Below, one piece after another: positions 62,832 to 64,000 of a stretch of 64,000 nt of DNA. Made by a program: the position numbers and the translations under genes. This stretch comes from Polystyrenella longa (GTDB taxonomy: Bacteria > Planctomycetota > Planctomycetia > Planctomycetales > Planctomycetaceae), in assembly GCF_007750395.1 (NCBI RefSeq), contig NZ_CP036281.1:3867001-3931000 (forward strand), in the 5' to 3' direction. How positions within the stretch are numbered: the first letter of the stretch is position 1; every line of letters begins with the position of its first letter. The notes under the pieces were generated by a model. That model was not told the origin of the DNA. It made no database searches and saw only the letters and a program-made list of their open reading frames with translations.

Positions 62832-64000
62832 TCAGAGGCTACCACTACGCAAAACACCATAGATGAGCCACAGCCCCAGCAGACTGGACATAATGAATAC
62901 GATTCCACTGACCCACGCCAACTCTCCTCCGCCCCGAATCAACAGGGCTGATGCGAGGATGAGCGATGACATCACCATCCCGATTGCGAGTCGGTTACTG
63001 GAGCGATCAACTTCCTGAATCAGGTGATTCACTTCTCCATGATCGAGTTTGATTCGAAGTTCATCTTCGCTCAGCTTTCGCAGGATCGTAGTAACATGAT
63101 AGGGAGTCTTGTGGGCCAATGTGAGCAGACGGCGAGACTCGCCCATCAGCATTCGCCCTACTCGAACCGGGTTGTATCGTTCCTTGATAATATCGGAAAC
63201 GAACGGTGCCAGCGCCCCTGCCATATTGAATTCGGGATTCAACCAGCGTCCCATTCCTTCCAGAGTGACAAAGGCGCGAATCAGTAGCATCAGGTTACTG
63301 GGACAATTCAGATTGTGAGTTGACATTAAGAGGACAAAATCGTTGAGCATAGGCCCAACGTTCAGCTTCTCTAACGGAACGCCGTAATAGGAATCGACGA
63401 GATCTCGAACATCGATTTTCAAAAGATTTTTATCGATCTCCCCGCGGCACTCTCCTACTTCCTGAATTAGAATTACAACCGAATTGTAATCTTTTTTCGA
63501 AACAGCATGGAAGAGATCCGCCAGCCGATCTCGAAGCTCCTCATCTAGGTAACCCACCATTCCGTAGTCAAGCAGGCAGATGGTGCCATCGTCCAGGATG
63601 CGGAGGTTTCCGGGATGAGGATCACCATGAAACACACCCAACTCGAACGCCATTTTCATGTAAATGTGCGCACCGTTGTCTGCGACTTGCTCATTCGTAA
63701 CGAATCCGGGACCGTTTTCTCCCATTGGGTCGTCGGTAGCTGAATTACAATCGGGAGTCACTGAATTCGCGGGTGCTGAAGTAGATTGCTTTCCTGGTTC
63801 TCGGTGGATGAAGTCGCGTAAAGTCGACCCCTGAATAAACTCCATCGTCAGCAGGCATTCCGTACACAGATCGGGATAGACTTCCGGAACATAGAGCGAC
63901 GCATCGTTACGAAACAGTCGCGAGAATTCCATCATCGTCTTGGCTTCGCGCTGAAAGTTCATTTCGCGTCGGATTGTGCGTGCGAAATGAGAGACCAAAC
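62832..64000 (-). CDS. UbiB/ABC1 family atypical kinase, C-terminal part
   Basis: The gene is cut by the right edge; the frame is open to base 64000, so the visible 389 residues are not the N-terminus. Protein-kinase-like core: the Glu of MNFQREAKTM, hinge LLTMEFIQG, catalytic loop VFHGDPHPGNL and metal-binding LLDYGMVG. Two C-terminal membrane helices (LILASALLIRGGG... and IVFIMSSLLGLWLIYGVLR) are typical. The KxGQ motif lies beyond the edge. Members support quinone synthesis or lipid homeostasis. Convergent with folK, 13 bases apart. Confidence 0.93.
   Translation of the reverse strand, partial: LVSHFARTIRREMNFQREAKTMMEFSRLFRNDASLYVPEVYPDLCTECLLTMEFIQGSTLRDFIHREPGKQSTSAPANSVTPDCNSATDDPMGENGPGFVTNEQVADNGAHIYMKMAFELGVFHGDPHPGNLRILDDGTICLLDYGMVGYLDEELRDRLADLFHAVSKKDYNSVVILIQEVGECRGEIDKNLLKIDVRDLVDSYYGVPLEKLNVGPMLNDFVLLMSTHNLNCPSNLMLLIRAFVTLEGMGRWLNPEFNMAGALAPFVSDIIKERYNPVRVGRMLMGESRRLLTLAHKTPYHVTTILRKLSEDELRIKLDHGEVNHLIQEVDRSSNRLAIGMVMSSLILASALLIRGGGELAWVSGIVFIMSSLLGLWLIYGVLRSGSL

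Noticed and set aside
1-64000. CRISPR arrays, insertion sequences, prophage or integron
   Set aside because: No regularly spaced repeats, transposase, integrase or phage structural genes were seen.

Overview
The window reads as chromosomal DNA of a planctomycete (Planctomycetaceae-like). The evidence is the gene families. There is a large protein with a planctomycete cytochrome c domain plus DUF1549/DUF1553, followed by a Tat-exported DUF1501 partner. There is an ECF sigma factor translationally coupled to a FecR-like protein, a DUF1559 pseudopilin-like protein, two exported sulfatases, a DUF1080 lipoprotein, a XylR-type AraC regulator, and many secreted proteins of unknown function. No phage, plasmid, insertion sequence or CRISPR array was seen. 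Most of the sequence is housekeeping genes interleaved with lineage-specific secreted and envelope genes.

Layout. 1-3.3 kb: end of kdsB, pyrG, truB. 3.3-6.4 kb: an exported CXXCH protein on the minus strand, then a 1.8-kb gap without a convincing gene. 6.4-12.8 kb: ECF sigma / FecR-like / DUF1549-DUF1553 / DUF1501 cluster. 13-20 kb: secreted Gly-rich protein, MobA-like nucleotidyltransferase, small lipoprotein, GlmM-like mutase, and membrane proteins of unknown function. 20-25 kb: exported membrane-anchored protein, esterase-sulfatase pair, exported cysteine hydrolase. 25-31.8 kb: UvrA paralogue, RimK-like ligase with GNAT partner, nucleoside hydrolase-like protein, tRNA-Ser(CGA). 31.9-36.4 kb: MBOAT, tsaB, TPR protein, panD, two tatA genes. 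37-44.6 kb: YhaM-like nuclease, dapF, XylR-type regulator, DUF1080 lipoprotein, ilvC, ugd. 45-51.6 kb: TPR protein, monohaem cytochrome, sulfatase, tRNA-Gln(TTG), DUF1559 protein. 52.4-64 kb: DEDDh exonuclease, a 1674-residue ketosynthase megaprotein, cardiolipin synthase, FHA protein, rnhA, infA, a Flp pilin, folK and the end of a UbiB-family kinase.

How genes fit together. The sigma/FecR/DUF1549-DUF1553/DUF1501 genes look like one regulated export module; the DUF1501 protein carries a twin-arginine signal, and two TatA proteins are encoded at 36 kb. dapF, glmM, ugd, kdsB and MBOAT serve envelope and surface-polymer synthesis. The RimK-like ligase and the GNAT enzyme abut exactly and probably act together.

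The observations most worth following are these. (1) An approximately 80-nt repeat with inverted ends occurs three times between genes. (2) The megaprotein at 53.3-58.3 kb has one intact ketosynthase followed by a Cys-to-Glu ketosynthase, an ACP-like segment that seems to have lost its phosphopantetheine serine, a reductase-like region and a dehydratase. (3) A strong terminator for a minus-strand gene is embedded in the truB coding sequence. (4) One sulfatase lacks the Arg of its CxPxR motif.
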